64,000 bases of DNA from Stappia sp. 28M-7 (GCF_014252955.1 NZ_JACMIA010000001.1:2006258-2070257), one strand, 5' to 3'. Counted from the stretch's first letter, positions 9,701 to 18,759 are shown. Made by a program: numbers and translations. Notes: a model not told the origin generated them from the sequence alone.

Positions 9701-9713
9701 GAGGGCTTGCGCC

Positions 9714-10868
9714 TTACTCGGCCAGCGTCCAGTCGCCGCCGCGGATTTCCAGCATGCGGAACGCGGTCAGGTCGAGGCCCATGTGGTCGTCCGCCGACAT
9801 GTTCACGACACCAGCGGTGCCCATGAAGCCCGAGGTCTTCTCGATCTCGTCGCGGATAGCCTTGGGATCCTCGGAACCGGCGCGCTTCATCGCCTCGACC
9901 AGGATCATCAGGCCGTCATAGGCGTGGCCGCCGAAGGTCGACACCGGCAGGCCGGTCTTTTCCTCGTACATCGACTTGTAGCCGGTGACGACGGCCTTCT
10001 GCGGGTCGCTGTCCGGCAGCTTGTCGGCGACCAGAAGCGCGGAAGCCGGAAGCCGCACGCCCTCGGCCGCATCGCCGGCCAGGTCGATGAAGGACTTCGA
10101 GGCAACGCCGTGGCTCTGGTACAGCGGCACCTCGATGCCGAGCTGCTTGTAGTTGCGCGTCACGATGGCCGGGCCCTGGCCGAAGCCGGGGTTGATGACC
10201 GCCTGCACGCCGGCAGCGTTCTTGATGTTGGTCAGCTGCGGCGTCATGTCGGAGTCGCTCGGACCGTAGGTCTCGTCTGCGACGATCTCGATGCCGTAGT
10301 TGCCGACCACCGAGAGACACTGCTCGCGCATCGACTTGCCGAAGCCGCCGGTGCCCGAGATCATGCCGATCTTGGCAAGGCCCTTGGCCTGCATGTCCGC
10401 GAAGATCTTCTCGCAGGCCATGCGGTCGGTATGCGGGGTCTTGAAGGTGAACTCCTTCACCGGATCGATGATGACCACGGCGCCGGCGAGCGAGATGAAA
10501 GGAATGCCCGCATCCTCGAAGACCGGGATCATCGCCATCGTCGTGCCGGTGGTGGAGCCGCCGACCACCGCGACGACCTCGTCGTCTTCCACCAGGCGGG
10601 TGGCGAAGGTGCGCGCCTTGTTGGCATCGGCGCTGTCGTCATAGACGATCAGCTCCAGCTGCTTGCCGTTGACGCCGCCTTCGGCATTCAGCTTCTCGAC
10701 ATACATTTCCAGCGTCTTGGCCTCGGGATCGCCGAGGAAGGACGCAGGGCCCGTGACCGACAGCGAAGCGCCGATCTTGATGGTGTCGGCCGCCGCAGGG
10801 GCCGCCCAGACCATGGCGACACCGGCCAGCAGGGCCGCGCCACGGATGCATTTTCCGAAAACTGCCAT
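9714..10868 (-). CDS. livK: Periplasmic substrate-binding protein, LivK family
   Basis: Binding protein of 384 residues from the Leu/Ile/Val-binding (Peripla_BP_6) family. A Sec signal peptide runs to about residue 27 (AAPAAADTIK). The mature start DTIKIGASLSVTGPASFLGD, then LNAEGGVNGKQLELIVYDD and the hinge segment VVAVVGGSTTGTTMAMIPV are typical. The ATG at 10868 follows a GGAGGAAA ribosome site; a longer frame upstream has no such support. It lies 98 bp downstream of paaN on the same strand, inside the phenylacetate cluster. Related systems near aromatic-degradation genes carry benzoate, phenylacetate or phenylalanine. The ligand here is inferred from neighbours only. Confidence 0.87.
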   Translation of the reverse strand: MAVFGKCIRGAALLAGVAMVWAAPAAADTIKIGASLSVTGPASFLGDPEAKTLEMYVEKLNAEGGVNGKQLELIVYDDSADANKARTFATRLVEDDEVVAVVGGSTTGTTMAMIPVFEDAGIPFISLAGAVVIIDPVKEFTFKTPHTDRMACEKIFADMQAKGLAKIGMISGTGGFGKSMREQCLSVVGNYGIEIVADETYGPSDSDMTPQLTNIKNAAGVQAVINPGFGQGPAIVTRNYKQLGIEVPLYQSHGVASKSFIDLAGDAAEGVRLPASALLVADKLPDSDPQKAVVTGYKSMYEEKTGLPVSTFGGHAYDGLMILVEAMKRAGSEDPKAIRDEIEKTSGFMGTAGVVNMSADDHMGLDLTAFRMLEIRGGDWTLAE

Positions 10869-10966
10869 TCTTGTTTCCTCCCACAGGTCCAGTGCAGTCT
10901 GTTTCCGGTCTCCCGTTCGGAAAGCAGGGGCCGGGGGCAAACGTGTCGCCGCCGGCCCGTCCGTTC

Positions 10967-12628
10967 CTACGCCGCGACCGGGCGGCGCATGGCTGCCACG
11001 CGGAAGCGGTTGGCGACGAAGGCGCTGTCGCACAGACAGGCATTGCCGGCCGGGTTCGCTCCGGTGACGTGATAGTCGGAGAAGGCGGCGGACTGGTTCA
11101 CGAAGATGCCGCCGGTCAGGTTGACCGAAAGCGCCACGCCGGCATCGGCGAAGGCATCGGCCGCCTTGTCGATCAGGGTCTCGTCCGTCGCATAGAGGGC
11201 TGCGGTGATCGCGCCGCGGGTCTTGGCCGAGCCGGCCGCACGGGCGATCGCGTCCTCCGCGCTGTCGGTGGCGATCACGAAGCTGATCGGCCCGAAGCGC
11301 TCCTCCAGATAGGCGGCTTCATCCGCGGCATCGACCGCCAGCACGAGCGGGGTCGCCGAGCGGGCGCCGTCCATGCCCTCGACCGGGGTGCTGTCGCGCA
11401 GCACCTTGCCGAGCTTGCGGGCCTCAGCCACGCGCTCCAGCGTCGCCTCACTCTGCACCGCGCCGAGCACGCCGGCCGCCCGCTGGGGATCGCCCAGCAG
11501 CTTGTCGACGGCGGTTGCGACGGCGCCGGCCACCTCGTCGAAGCTCTTGTGACCCTCGTCCGTGTCGATGCCGTCGCGCGGCACGAAAATGTTCTGCGGC
11601 GCGGTGCACATCTGCCCGGAATAGAGCGAGAGCGAAAAGGCGATGTTGCCGGCCATGCCGCGCATCGACGGCGTGCCGGTGATGACGATGGAATTGACGC
11701 CGGCTTCCTCGGTATAGACCAGCTTGCCCTTGGCGTTCTCGCGCACCCAGGCGCCGAAGGCCGGCGAGCCGGTGAAGTCGATGATGGCGACGTCCGGATG
11801 GGTGACCAGCTCCTTGGTCAGCGGCTTGTCGGCGGTGTCCGCGGCAAGCTGCAGCACGTTCGGGTCGAATCCGGCCTCGGCAAGCACCTCGCGGCCGATC
11901 TTGACCGTCAGCGCCAGCGGCAGGATCGCGCCCGGATGCGGCTTGACGATCACCGGGTTGCCGGTTGCAAGGCTGGCGAAGAGGCCCGGATAGCTGTTCC
12001 AGGTCGGGAAGGTGGCGCAGCCGATGACCAGCGCCGGCCCGCGCGGCACGATGCGGAACTGCTTGTCCAGCACCAGCGGATCCTTCGGACCCTGCGGCTT
12101 TTCCCAGCGCACGGCGCCGGGAATGCGGCTCATCTCGTCATAGGCATAGGCGACGGCCTCGAGACCGCGATCCTGCGCATGCGGGCCGCCGGCCTGGAAG
12201 GCCATCATGAAGGCCTGGCCGGACGTGTGCATCACCGCATTGGCGAACAGGAAGCTCAGCCGGTTGATGCGGTGCAGGATCTCCAGGCAGACGCCGGCGC
12301 GCGCTTCCGCGCTCGCCTTGCCCCAGCCGTCCATCGCGGCCTTGGCGGCGGCAACGGCCATGTCCGGGGTGGTCTCGGGATAGGTGACCCCAAGGTCGAG
12401 GCCGAAGGGGCTGACCTCATGGCCGACATGACCGCCGGTCGTCGGCTGGTCCAGCTCGAACGGCTTGCCCAGCAGAGCCTTGAAAGCGGCCTCGCCGTCG
12501 TCCTTCGCGCTCTCGCCGTAGATCTTGCCGGAGGGCATCTCCGGATAGGCGGACCAGTAGCCGCGGCTATGGATGGTCTCCACCGCCTTGTCCAGGGTCG
12601 CCTTGTGCGTGTCGAAGAATGCGGCCAT
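10967..12628 (-). CDS. paaN: Phenylacetic acid degradation protein PaaN (aldehyde dehydrogenase type)
   Basis: Aldehyde-dehydrogenase-superfamily protein of 553 residues, of the PaaN_2 type. It has the N-terminal HSRGYWSAYPEMPSGKIYGE segment, an ALDH core with TEEAGVNSIVITG, and the catalytic cysteine near residue 340 in SGQMCTAPQNIF. Unlike E. coli PaaZ it has no C-terminal MaoC-like hydratase domain, so it can account for oxidation of the open-ring semialdehyde but not by itself for the ring hydrolysis. The ATG at 12628 follows GGGAG by a good spacing. An in-frame upstream start lacks support. It is divergent from paaG over a shared operator and is followed by the liv-type transporter. Confidence 0.9.
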   Translation of the reverse strand: MAAFFDTHKATLDKAVETIHSRGYWSAYPEMPSGKIYGESAKDDGEAAFKALLGKPFELDQPTTGGHVGHEVSPFGLDLGVTYPETTPDMAVAAAKAAMDGWGKASAEARAGVCLEILHRINRLSFLFANAVMHTSGQAFMMAFQAGGPHAQDRGLEAVAYAYDEMSRIPGAVRWEKPQGPKDPLVLDKQFRIVPRGPALVIGCATFPTWNSYPGLFASLATGNPVIVKPHPGAILPLALTVKIGREVLAEAGFDPNVLQLAADTADKPLTKELVTHPDVAIIDFTGSPAFGAWVRENAKGKLVYTEEAGVNSIVITGTPSMRGMAGNIAFSLSLYSGQMCTAPQNIFVPRDGIDTDEGHKSFDEVAGAVATAVDKLLGDPQRAAGVLGAVQSEATLERVAEARKLGKVLRDSTPVEGMDGARSATPLVLAVDAADEAAYLEERFGPISFVIATDSAEDAIARAAGSAKTRGAITAALYATDETLIDKAADAFADAGVALSVNLTGGIFVNQSAAFSDYHVTGANPAGNACLCDSAFVANRFRVAAMRRPVAA

Positions 12629-12814
12629 GACCGTCTCCCTGCGTGACGCGCTTGGCCGGGGACGCACGCCGATACGGTCCCGTCTTGCGGGATCCCTCGA
12701 CGTTTTCCTCCCGGCGGACGCGCCGCCTGATGTCTTGCCCGCCTCTCCGGCCGTGTCCAGGCTGTGCCTGATCGCGGTGCCACGGGGCGGGTCGGTTCGT
12801 TGGTTCGGACGCGA

Positions 12815-12842
12815 TTGACAGCGCCCGATTGACGATCATAAT
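12815..12842 (+). promoter_or_regulatory. Promoter for paaG-paaI-paaK
   Basis: TTGACA (12815-12820), a 16-bp spacer and CATAAT (12837-12842) form a sigma-70-like promoter reading toward paaG. The operator dyad at 12846-12863 lies directly after the -10, a repressing position. The rest of the 341-bp paaN-paaG gap holds no gene. Confidence 0.6.
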
Positions 12843-12845
12843 AAT

Positions 12846-12863
12846 TGACCGACCGGTTGGTCA
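12846..12863. promoter_or_regulatory. PaaR-like TetR operator shared by the divergent paaN and paaG units
   Basis: TGACCGACCGGTTGGTCA is an 18-bp dyad with one mismatched pair around an ACCGGT core, the size expected for a TetR-family dimer. On the plus strand it sits at the start of transcription for paaG. On the minus strand it overlaps the spacer behind a TTGACT -35 (12863-12868, complement). One bound dimer could therefore block both directions. The cluster encodes a TetR protein (15778-16380), the obvious candidate ligand. Confidence 0.65.
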
Positions 12864-12969
12864 GTCAAGTGAAAAATCACGAGGGCGACCGGTACGCATC
12901 GCGGCGAGGGAGGGCACCCCGAGGGTGGATCCACGTCGCGGCGGCGGCACCGGCGCAACGGGAGGGCGC

Positions 12970-13833
12970 ATGCAAACCGAGACTTCTGCAGCTCACGGCG
13001 GGGCGGAGCCCGCGCCCGTTCTGGTCGAGCGCGAGGGCGGCGTTCTCGTCGTCACGTTGAACCGGCCGGACAAGCTGAACTCCTTCAACGAGGCGATGCA
13101 TGCCGCGCTGCGCGAGGCGATGGACCTTGCCGAGAGCGATGCGGAAATCCGCTGCGTGCTGCTGACCGGCGCCGGGCGCGGCTTCTGCGCCGGCCAGGAT
13201 CTCAGCGACCGTGTCACCGCGCCGGGCGATGCCCCGCCGGACCTCACCCGCACCATCGAGGCCAACTACAATCCGCTGCTGCGCCGGCTGAAGGCGCTGC
13301 CGAAGCCGGTCGTCTGCGCCGTCAACGGCGTCGCGGCAGGCGCCGGCGCGAACATCGCGCTGGCCTGCGATATCGTTCTGGCCGCCGAAAGCGCAAAGTT
13401 CATTCAGGCCTTCTCGAAGATCGGCCTCGTGCCCGATTCCGGTGGCACCTGGTCGCTGCCGCGCCTTGTCGGGCTGGCCCGCGCCAAGGCGCTGGCGCTT
13501 CTTGCCACCCCGGTTCCCGCCCGCCAGGCGGAGGAATGGGGCATGATCTGGAAGGCATTGCCCGATGGCGAGCTGATGGGCGAGGCGCGCCGCCTTGCCG
13601 GCGAGCTGGCCGCCGCGCCGACCTTCGGCCTCGGCCTCGTCAAGCAGGCGCTGGAAGCCTCCTTCGGCAACGATCTCGACACGCAGCTCGACCTGGAGCG
13701 CGACCTGCAGGGGCTGGCCGGCCGCTCGCCGGACTACGCGGAAGGCGTCGCCGCCTTCATGGCCAAGCGTGCGCCTGCCTTCACCGGCCGCCCGCCGAAG
13801 GGCGCGGGCACGGGTCCGGAGGGGGAGGCGTGA
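12970..13833 (+). CDS. paaG: 1,2-epoxyphenylacetyl-CoA isomerase (enoyl-CoA hydratase family)
   Basis: Crotonase-fold enzyme of 287 residues. In the pathway it converts the ring 1,2-epoxide of phenylacetyl-CoA to oxepin-CoA. The oxyanion-hole loop is GRGFCAGQDLSDR and the second half carries the PaaG-typical IGLVPDSGGTWSLPRLVG. The ATG at 12970 follows a GGAGGG site and starts just before the conserved VTLNRPDKLNSFN strand. The C-terminal tail is Pro/Gly-rich and extends beyond the usual family end. It is first in the plus-strand unit and its stop is 2 bp before the paaI ATG. PaaG is preferred over PaaF because of the PDSGGT loop and the operon, but other enoyl-CoA hydratases cannot be excluded. 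Confidence 0.85.
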   Translation: MQTETSAAHGGAEPAPVLVEREGGVLVVTLNRPDKLNSFNEAMHAALREAMDLAESDAEIRCVLLTGAGRGFCAGQDLSDRVTAPGDAPPDLTRTIEANYNPLLRRLKALPKPVVCAVNGVAAGAGANIALACDIVLAAESAKFIQAFSKIGLVPDSGGTWSLPRLVGLARAKALALLATPVPARQAEEWGMIWKALPDGELMGEARRLAGELAAAPTFGLGLVKQALEASFGNDLDTQLDLERDLQGLAGRSPDYAEGVAAFMAKRAPAFTGRPPKGAGTGPEGEA

Positions 13834-13835
13834 CC

Positions 13836-14300
13836 ATGACCGATACGCAAGCCGCACGGCCAGCCAACAGCATGACCCCGGATGAGCTGGCCCGCGCCTG
13901 CGCCGATGCCATGTGGGCCGGCGACAAGGCGAGCCAGGGGCTCGGCATGGAGATCCAGGAGGTGGGTTCGGGGCGGGCGGTGATCGCGATGACCGTCACC
14001 GAGGCGATGGTCAACGGCCATGGCATCTGCCACGGAGGCTACATCTTCACGCTGGCGGATTCGGCCTTCGCCTTCGCCTGCAACAGCCACAACCAGAACA
14101 CCGTGGCGAGCCACTGCGCGGTCAGCTTCCTGCGGCCCGGACGCCTCGGCGAGCGGCTGGTTGCCACGGCCTTCGAGCGCTGGCGCGAGGGGCGCTCGGG
14201 CATCACCGACGTGACCGTGACCAATGCGGCCGGCGAGGTCCTCGCCGAGTTCCGCGGCAATTCCCGCACCATCAAGGGCACCCACCTGCCGGTCGAGTGA
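13836..14300 (+). CDS. paaI: Hotdog-fold phenylacetyl-CoA thioesterase PaaI
   Basis: Hydroxyphenylacetyl-CoA thioesterase family, 154 residues, a single hotdog domain. The signature VNGHGICHGGYIFTLADSAFAFACNSHN (residues about 55-82) holds the catalytic Asp and the HGG turn, and SHCAVSFLRPGRLGERL follows. PaaI hydrolyses dead-end CoA esters so that CoA is not trapped. Start: a GGGGGAGG site 7 bases before the ATG at 13836 decides against the GTG at 13830, which overlaps the paaG stop. The next gene, paaK, regenerates phenylacetyl-CoA. Confidence 0.9.
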   Translation: MTDTQAARPANSMTPDELARACADAMWAGDKASQGLGMEIQEVGSGRAVIAMTVTEAMVNGHGICHGGYIFTLADSAFAFACNSHNQNTVASHCAVSFLRPGRLGERLVATAFERWREGRSGITDVTVTNAAGEVLAEFRGNSRTIKGTHLPVE

Positions 14301-14390
14301 TCGGCAGGAACGACGGATTTCAACAAGAGCGATGACCGCGCGGGGGAGAGCCCCCGTGACGGCACAGGACAATCCGGGAGGATTAGACGC

Positions 14391-15701
14391 ATGTTCGATC
14401 TGGCGCCGAAGCCGGGCGATCTCGACCCCATCGAAACCGCTTCTCGCGACGAGATCGCGGCCCTGCAGCTCGACCGGCTGAAATGGTCGCTGCGTCACGC
14501 CTACGAGAACGTTGCCCATTACCGCAAGAGCTTCGACGAGGCCGGCGTCCATCCGGACGACCTGAAGACCCTTGCCGATCTCGGCAAGTTCCCCTTCACC
14601 TACAAGCAGACCCTGCGCGACAACTATCCTTTCGGCATGTATGCCGTGCCGCGCGAGCAGGTAGCCCGCGTCCATGCCTCGTCCGGGACGACGGGAAAGC
14701 CGACCGTGGTCGGCTACACCCGCAATGACATCAAGACCTGGGCCACCGTCATGGCCCGCTCGCTGCGCGCCGCCGGTGCCCGGCCGGGCATGATCTGCCA
14801 TGTCGCCTACGGCTATGGCCTGTTCACCGGCGGTCTCGGCGCCCATTACGGGGCCGAGGAACTGGGCATGACCGTCGTGCCGATTTCCGGCGGCATGACC
14901 GAGCGCCAGGTGTCCTTGATCGAGGACTTCCGTCCCGACGTCATCATGGTGACGCCATCCTACATGCTGGCGATCCTCGACGAGTACCGCGCGCGCGGCA
15001 TCGATCCGCGCGAGTCCTCGCTGAAGGTCGGCGTCTTCGGTGCCGAGCCCTGGACCAACGCCATGCGCCAGGAGATCGAGGCCGCCTTCGACATGCACGC
15101 GGTCGACATCTACGGCCTGTCCGAGGTGATGGGGCCGGGTGTCGCCAACGAGTGCGTCGAGACCAAGGACGGTCTGCACATCTGGGAAGACCATTTCTAT
15201 CCCGAGATCATCGACCCGGTGACGGGCGAAGTGCTGCCGGACGGCGAGATCGGCGAGCTCGTCTTCACCTCGCTGACCAAGGAGGCGATGCCGGTCATCC
15301 GCTACCGTACCCGCGACCTGACGCGCCTGTTGCCGGGCACGGCCCGCTCCATGCGGCGGATGGAGAAGGTGACGGGCCGCTCCGACGACATGATGATCCT
15401 GCGCGGCGTCAACGTCTTCCCGACGCAGATCGAGGAACAGTTGCTGCGCGTCGAGGGGCTGGCGCCGCACTACCAGGTGGAATTGACACGCTCGGGCCGG
15501 ATGGACGAAATGACCGTCCACGTCGAGGCGCTTCCCACCCATGCCGACGATGCGCAGCGCGCGGCCTCCGCCGCCGAGCTGAGGACGCATATCAAGAACG
15601 TGATCGGGATCAGCACTCGCATCGCCGTTGCCGACCCGGGCGTGATCGAACGCTCGATGGGCAAGGCGAAGCGCGTGATCGACAACCGGCCGAAGGCCTG
15701 A
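14391..15701 (+). CDS. paaK: Phenylacetate-CoA ligase
   Basis: AMP-forming ligase of 436 residues that activates phenylacetate with ATP and CoA, committing it to the aerobic hybrid pathway. The P-loop SSGTTGKPTVVGYT is at residues 96-109, the YGLSEVMGPG segment near 240, and the C-terminal AMP_C domain with KVTGRSDDMMILRGVNVFPTQIE near 325-350. Length is standard and there is no frame break. A GGGAGGA-like site precedes the ATG. It is followed by a GC-rich hairpin (15731-15752) and then the TetR regulator. Confidence 0.95.
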   Translation: MFDLAPKPGDLDPIETASRDEIAALQLDRLKWSLRHAYENVAHYRKSFDEAGVHPDDLKTLADLGKFPFTYKQTLRDNYPFGMYAVPREQVARVHASSGTTGKPTVVGYTRNDIKTWATVMARSLRAAGARPGMICHVAYGYGLFTGGLGAHYGAEELGMTVVPISGGMTERQVSLIEDFRPDVIMVTPSYMLAILDEYRARGIDPRESSLKVGVFGAEPWTNAMRQEIEAAFDMHAVDIYGLSEVMGPGVANECVETKDGLHIWEDHFYPEIIDPVTGEVLPDGEIGELVFTSLTKEAMPVIRYRTRDLTRLLPGTARSMRRMEKVTGRSDDMMILRGVNVFPTQIEEQLLRVEGLAPHYQVELTRSGRMDEMTVHVEALPTHADDAQRAASAAELRTHIKNVIGISTRIAVADPGVIERSMGKAKRVIDNRPKA

Positions 15702-15730
15702 TAGGCCGGCGCCCGCACACCAGCAGCAAC

Positions 15731-15752
15731 GGCCGCGGGACCTTCCGCGGCC
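15731..15752 (+). promoter_or_regulatory. Hairpin between paaK and the TetR gene
   Basis: GGCCGCGG (15731-15738) and CCGCGGCC (15745-15752) form an 8-bp GC stem with a 6-nt loop in the 76-bp gap. No T-run follows, so it is not a convincing terminator. It may limit read-through or protect the upstream message. Confidence 0.4.
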
Positions 15753-15777
15753 GGACCACTCCGGGGGACTGGACGAC

Positions 15778-16380
15778 ATGGCACGCCCGCGCGCCGAAGA
15801 TTACGACGACAAGCGCAAGGCGATCCTGAAGACCTCGGCCGAACTCTTTGCCGAGCACGGGTTCGACCGCGCCTCCATGAACCAGATCGCCCTCGGCTGC
15901 GGCGTCTCCAAGGCGCTGCTCTATCACTACTACGCCAACAAGGATGCGCTGCTCTTCGACATCATCCGCGATCATCTGGACGAGCTGATCGCGGCGGTGG
16001 AGGAGGGCGCCACGCCGGAGATGACCGGCGAGGAGATGCTGCACGGCTACGTGCTGGCGCTGCTGGACGCCTATCGCGACGCCAATGCCGAGCACAAGAT
16101 CCAGATCAACGAGATGAAGCGGCTGCCGGCCGAGCAGCAGGAGGAACTGAAGGCGCGCGAGCGTCGCCTCGTGCAGCTGTTTGCCGGCGCGCTGTCGCGG
16201 GCGGTGCCGCAGCTCGCCGAGCCCGGCTCGACGCTGCTGAAGCCGGTGACCATGAGCCTCTTCGGCATGGTCAACTGGCACTATCTGTGGTTCCGCGAAG
16301 GCGGCGCCGTCAGCCGTGCCGACTACGCGCGCATTGCCACACGCCTCATCCTCGACGGTGCCCGCAGCCTCGCCGGCTGA
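15778..16380 (+). CDS. paaR: TetR-family regulator of phenylacetate genes (PaaR-like)
   Basis: TetR-family repressor of 200 residues. The N-terminal HTH is MNQIALGCGVSKALLYHYY (residues about 37-55), preceded by AAELFAEHGFDRAS-type helix 1, and the C-terminal part is an all-helical ligand domain with a hydrophobic face. It closes the paaG-paaI-paaK unit. TetR-type PaaR proteins of proteobacteria repress paa genes and release DNA on phenylacetyl-CoA. The 18-bp dyad at 12846-12863 is its likely site. A second regulator, PaaX-like, lies at 25960-26925, so the two paa blocks may be controlled differently. Confidence 0.8.
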   Translation: MARPRAEDYDDKRKAILKTSAELFAEHGFDRASMNQIALGCGVSKALLYHYYANKDALLFDIIRDHLDELIAAVEEGATPEMTGEEMLHGYVLALLDAYRDANAEHKIQINEMKRLPAEQQEELKARERRLVQLFAGALSRAVPQLAEPGSTLLKPVTMSLFGMVNWHYLWFREGGAVSRADYARIATRLILDGARSLAG

Positions 16381-16440
16381 GCCGCCGCAGGCAGGTCTTC
16401 CGCTTTGACAACGTGAGTGCCCGGCGCTTGAGCGTCTGGC

Positions 16441-17922
16441 TCAGCCGCCGGTCGAGCGCTGCGCCGGCCAGTTGCGGTCGCCTTCGGGGATCATGAACAC
16501 TTGGCCGGGATAGATCAGGTCCGGATTGCGGATCTGGTCCTTGTTGGCCTGGTAGATCGTCGTGTAGCGAATGCCGTCGCCGTAGCGGCGCTGCGAGATG
16601 GTCCACAGGTTGTCGCCGGTACGGATGATCACGCTCGGGATCTGGCGCGTGCCGGCATCGCCGCTGGCGCCGGAGCCTGCTCCGGCCTCGCCGGACAGAG
16701 CCACAGGACGCAGGATCACGGCCTCGTCGGCAGCCTTTTCGAAGGTCACTTCGGCGCGGGCGGTCACTTCGCCGTCGCCGGTGGTCACCTGGTCGGCGCG
16801 CACGGCCACTTCGCCGGGCTTCACCTCGCCTTGCGCTTCCAGCAGCCAGCGGCCCTTGGCATCGGTCTTGGCCTCGCCGACCAGCTGGTTGTCGAGATAG
16901 ACGCGCACGTCGCTGTTCGGCTCGCCGGATCCCGCGACGAAGACCTTTTCGTTCTCTGTCTCCACCGCCTCGACGGTCACGGTCGGCGTTGCCGCATCGG
17001 CGGCAGGTGCGGTGTCGGCAGGGGCGTTGCCGCCGGTTGCGGCCGGCTGGTCGCCTGCGGCGGGCGCCGTGCTGGTGTCGCCGGCCTGCGGGGCCGCGGC
17101 CACCTGCTGTTCGGTCGTCGTGTTGCTGTCGCTGGCGCTCTGCGGTGCCGCCTGCGGCTCGGCTTGCGCCTGAGCCTGTGCGGCCGCGTCCGTCTGCTGG
17201 CCTGCCGCGGCGGTGTCGCCGCCCGGCTGCGCCGGGGCAGCGGCTTCCGTCTGGGGCGCTGCGGTTTCGCCGGTGCCTGTGGTGCCCTGCGCTCCCGAAG
17301 GCGTGTCGGCGGCGGCGCCCGCATCGGCGACCTGCTGCGGCTTCTGCAGGATCTGCGAAGGCGCGCCCGGCTCGTTCAGCATCACCAGGACTTCGCCCTT
17401 GGACGGGTCGCCCGGCACGGAGACGGCCATCGACTGCTGCGATTCGTTGAGCACCTTGCCGTCGGCATCGCGCGTTTCCAGCGTCACCGCATGCGCGCCC
17501 GGCTTGAGCGGCTGGTCGAGCACGATGGCGAATTCACCGGCGGCATTGGCGATGCCGCGGCCGATCACCTCGCCGTTGGCGAGCAGCGCGATGATGGCGC
17601 CGGCTTCCGAGCGGCCCGCAACCACGGCCGAGCCGTCCGGCTCCACACGCATCAGGTCGAAGGAGGGAACGGCGGCCAGTCGCTCCTCGACGGACTTCCC
17701 GCCGATATCGGTGTTTTCGCTGGATGTTTCGCCGGCCTTGGGCTCTTCCGTCTTTGCGGGGTCGTTGCTCGCGGTGGTCTGCGTCGCCACATCGCCGGCC
17801 GTCGGGGCCTCGGTCGTTTGCTGTGCAGGACCATCGTCCTTCTGCGACAGGTAGTAGCCGGCGGCTCCCGCGCCGGCGAGGCCGAGCAGGACAAGAACCT
17901 GGATGATGAGTTTCTGCGACAT
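16441..17922 (-). CDS. Membrane-anchored LysM peptidoglycan-binding protein
   Basis: Envelope protein of 493 residues. Residues 5-25 are an N-terminal transmembrane anchor, followed by an acidic low-complexity stretch, an Ig-like region (about 85-165) for carbohydrate-like folds, a long Ala/Gln/Pro/Thr-rich linker (about 190-310), a second Ig-like domain (about 315-400, GEPNSDVRVYLDNQLVGE) and a C-terminal LysM domain (about 430-485) with TGDNLWTISQRRYGDG and NPDLIYPGQVFMIP. This layout, common in Hyphomicrobiales, places LysM on the murein with a flexible tether. No catalytic domain is visible. The gap to the gene at 18118 holds a 6-3-6 dyad. Confidence 0.85.
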   Translation of the reverse strand: MSQKLIIQVLVLLGLAGAGAAGYYLSQKDDGPAQQTTEAPTAGDVATQTTASNDPAKTEEPKAGETSSENTDIGGKSVEERLAAVPSFDLMRVEPDGSAVVAGRSEAGAIIALLANGEVIGRGIANAAGEFAIVLDQPLKPGAHAVTLETRDADGKVLNESQQSMAVSVPGDPSKGEVLVMLNEPGAPSQILQKPQQVADAGAAADTPSGAQGTTGTGETAAPQTEAAAPAQPGGDTAAAGQQTDAAAQAQAQAEPQAAPQSASDSNTTTEQQVAAAPQAGDTSTAPAAGDQPAATGGNAPADTAPAADAATPTVTVEAVETENEKVFVAGSGEPNSDVRVYLDNQLVGEAKTDAKGRWLLEAQGEVKPGEVAVRADQVTTGDGEVTARAEVTFEKAADEAVILRPVALSGEAGAGSGASGDAGTRQIPSVIIRTGDNLWTISQRRYGDGIRYTTIYQANKDQIRNPDLIYPGQVFMIPEGDRNWPAQRSTGG

Positions 17923-17967
17923 GAAAACCCGCGCTCCCCGCGATTCGCGCCGTGCGGTTACCCCTGC

Positions 17968-17982
17968 GACACAATATGTGTC
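17968..17982. promoter_or_regulatory. Dyad in the divergent LysM/LOG gap
   Basis: GACACA-ATA-TGTGTC is a perfect 6-3-6 inverted repeat, 46 bp upstream of the LysM-protein start and 136 bp upstream of the LOG gene. The size suits a dimeric regulator, but no regulator gene is adjacent and the protein involved is unknown. Confidence 0.4.
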
Positions 17983-18117
17983 AGCGCCCCCGAAATTCCA
18001 CCGAATGACTATACGCTAAACCAGCAGCCGGCAAGCAAGCCGGGTCTCCAGCCGCCTGCGCCGGCGGCGGCATTCGCCCGCTTGACCCGCGGGGGCGCTG
18101 GCGTCACATCTAGCCTC

Positions 18118-18759
18118 ATGAAACACGATCACACGTCACCGTGCGGCGAGGATGAAACCCGCCGCCTGAAAACCGTTTGCGTCTATTGCGGCACGGGTGA
18201 GGGCGCCGATCCCGCCTATATGGATGCTGCGCGCCAGCTTGGCCGCATGCTCGCCGCCGAAGGCCTTGGCCTCGTCTATGGCGGCGGCTCCCTCGGCCTC
18301 ATGGGCGCGGTCGCCAACTCCGCGCTGGAGGCGGGCGGCCATGTCACCGGCGTCATTCCCGCGTTCCTGGAGGAGCGCGAAGTGATGATGCAGTCGGTCA
18401 GCGAGCTCGTCGTCACCAGCGACATGCACGAGCGCAAGCGCACCATGTTCGAGCGCGCCGACGGCTTCGTCGCGCTGCCGGGCGGCATCGGCACGCTGGA
18501 AGAAGTGGTGGAGATGCTGACCTGGGGCCAGCTGGGACAGCATTGCAAGCCGGTGGTGCTCGCCGATATCGGGGGCTTCTGGCGACCGCTGATTGACCTG
18601 CTCGCGCATATGCGCGGCGAAGGGTTCATTCGCGCCGGCTTCGAGGTCGACTACCGGGTTGCGAACAGCGTTGCTGAGATTCTTCCCGCCCTTCGCCGGC
18701 CGGCCGGAGCGGGCGAGGGAGCCACGGAGGCCGGCGTCGCCGATCTCGAAAAGCTCTAA
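18118..18759 (+). CDS. LOG-family nucleotide phosphoribohydrolase
   Basis: Rossmann-fold protein of 213 residues of the TIGR00730 / lysine-decarboxylase-like (LOG) family. The defining PGGIGTLEE motif is at residues 121-129, with VYCGTGEGADP near the start, VYGGGSLGLMG near 55 and the MHERKRTMF helix before the motif. Characterised members release the base from nucleoside 5'-monophosphates, including cytokinin ribotides; the old lysine-decarboxylase label is not supported by function. The ATG at 18118 is chosen because it begins a His/Asp/Glu-rich leader directly before the first strand. It converges on the RND operon with a shared terminator. Confidence 0.88.
   Translation: MKHDHTSPCGEDETRRLKTVCVYCGTGEGADPAYMDAARQLGRMLAAEGLGLVYGGGSLGLMGAVANSALEAGGHVTGVIPAFLEEREVMMQSVSELVVTSDMHERKRTMFERADGFVALPGGIGTLEEVVEMLTWGQLGQHCKPVVLADIGGFWRPLIDLLAHMRGEGFIRAGFEVDYRVANSVAEILPALRRPAGAGEGATEAGVADLEKL

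Noticed and set aside
18118..18759. Lysine decarboxylase
   Set aside because: The PGGxGTxxE motif marks the LOG nucleotide hydrolase family; PLP-enzyme features are absent.
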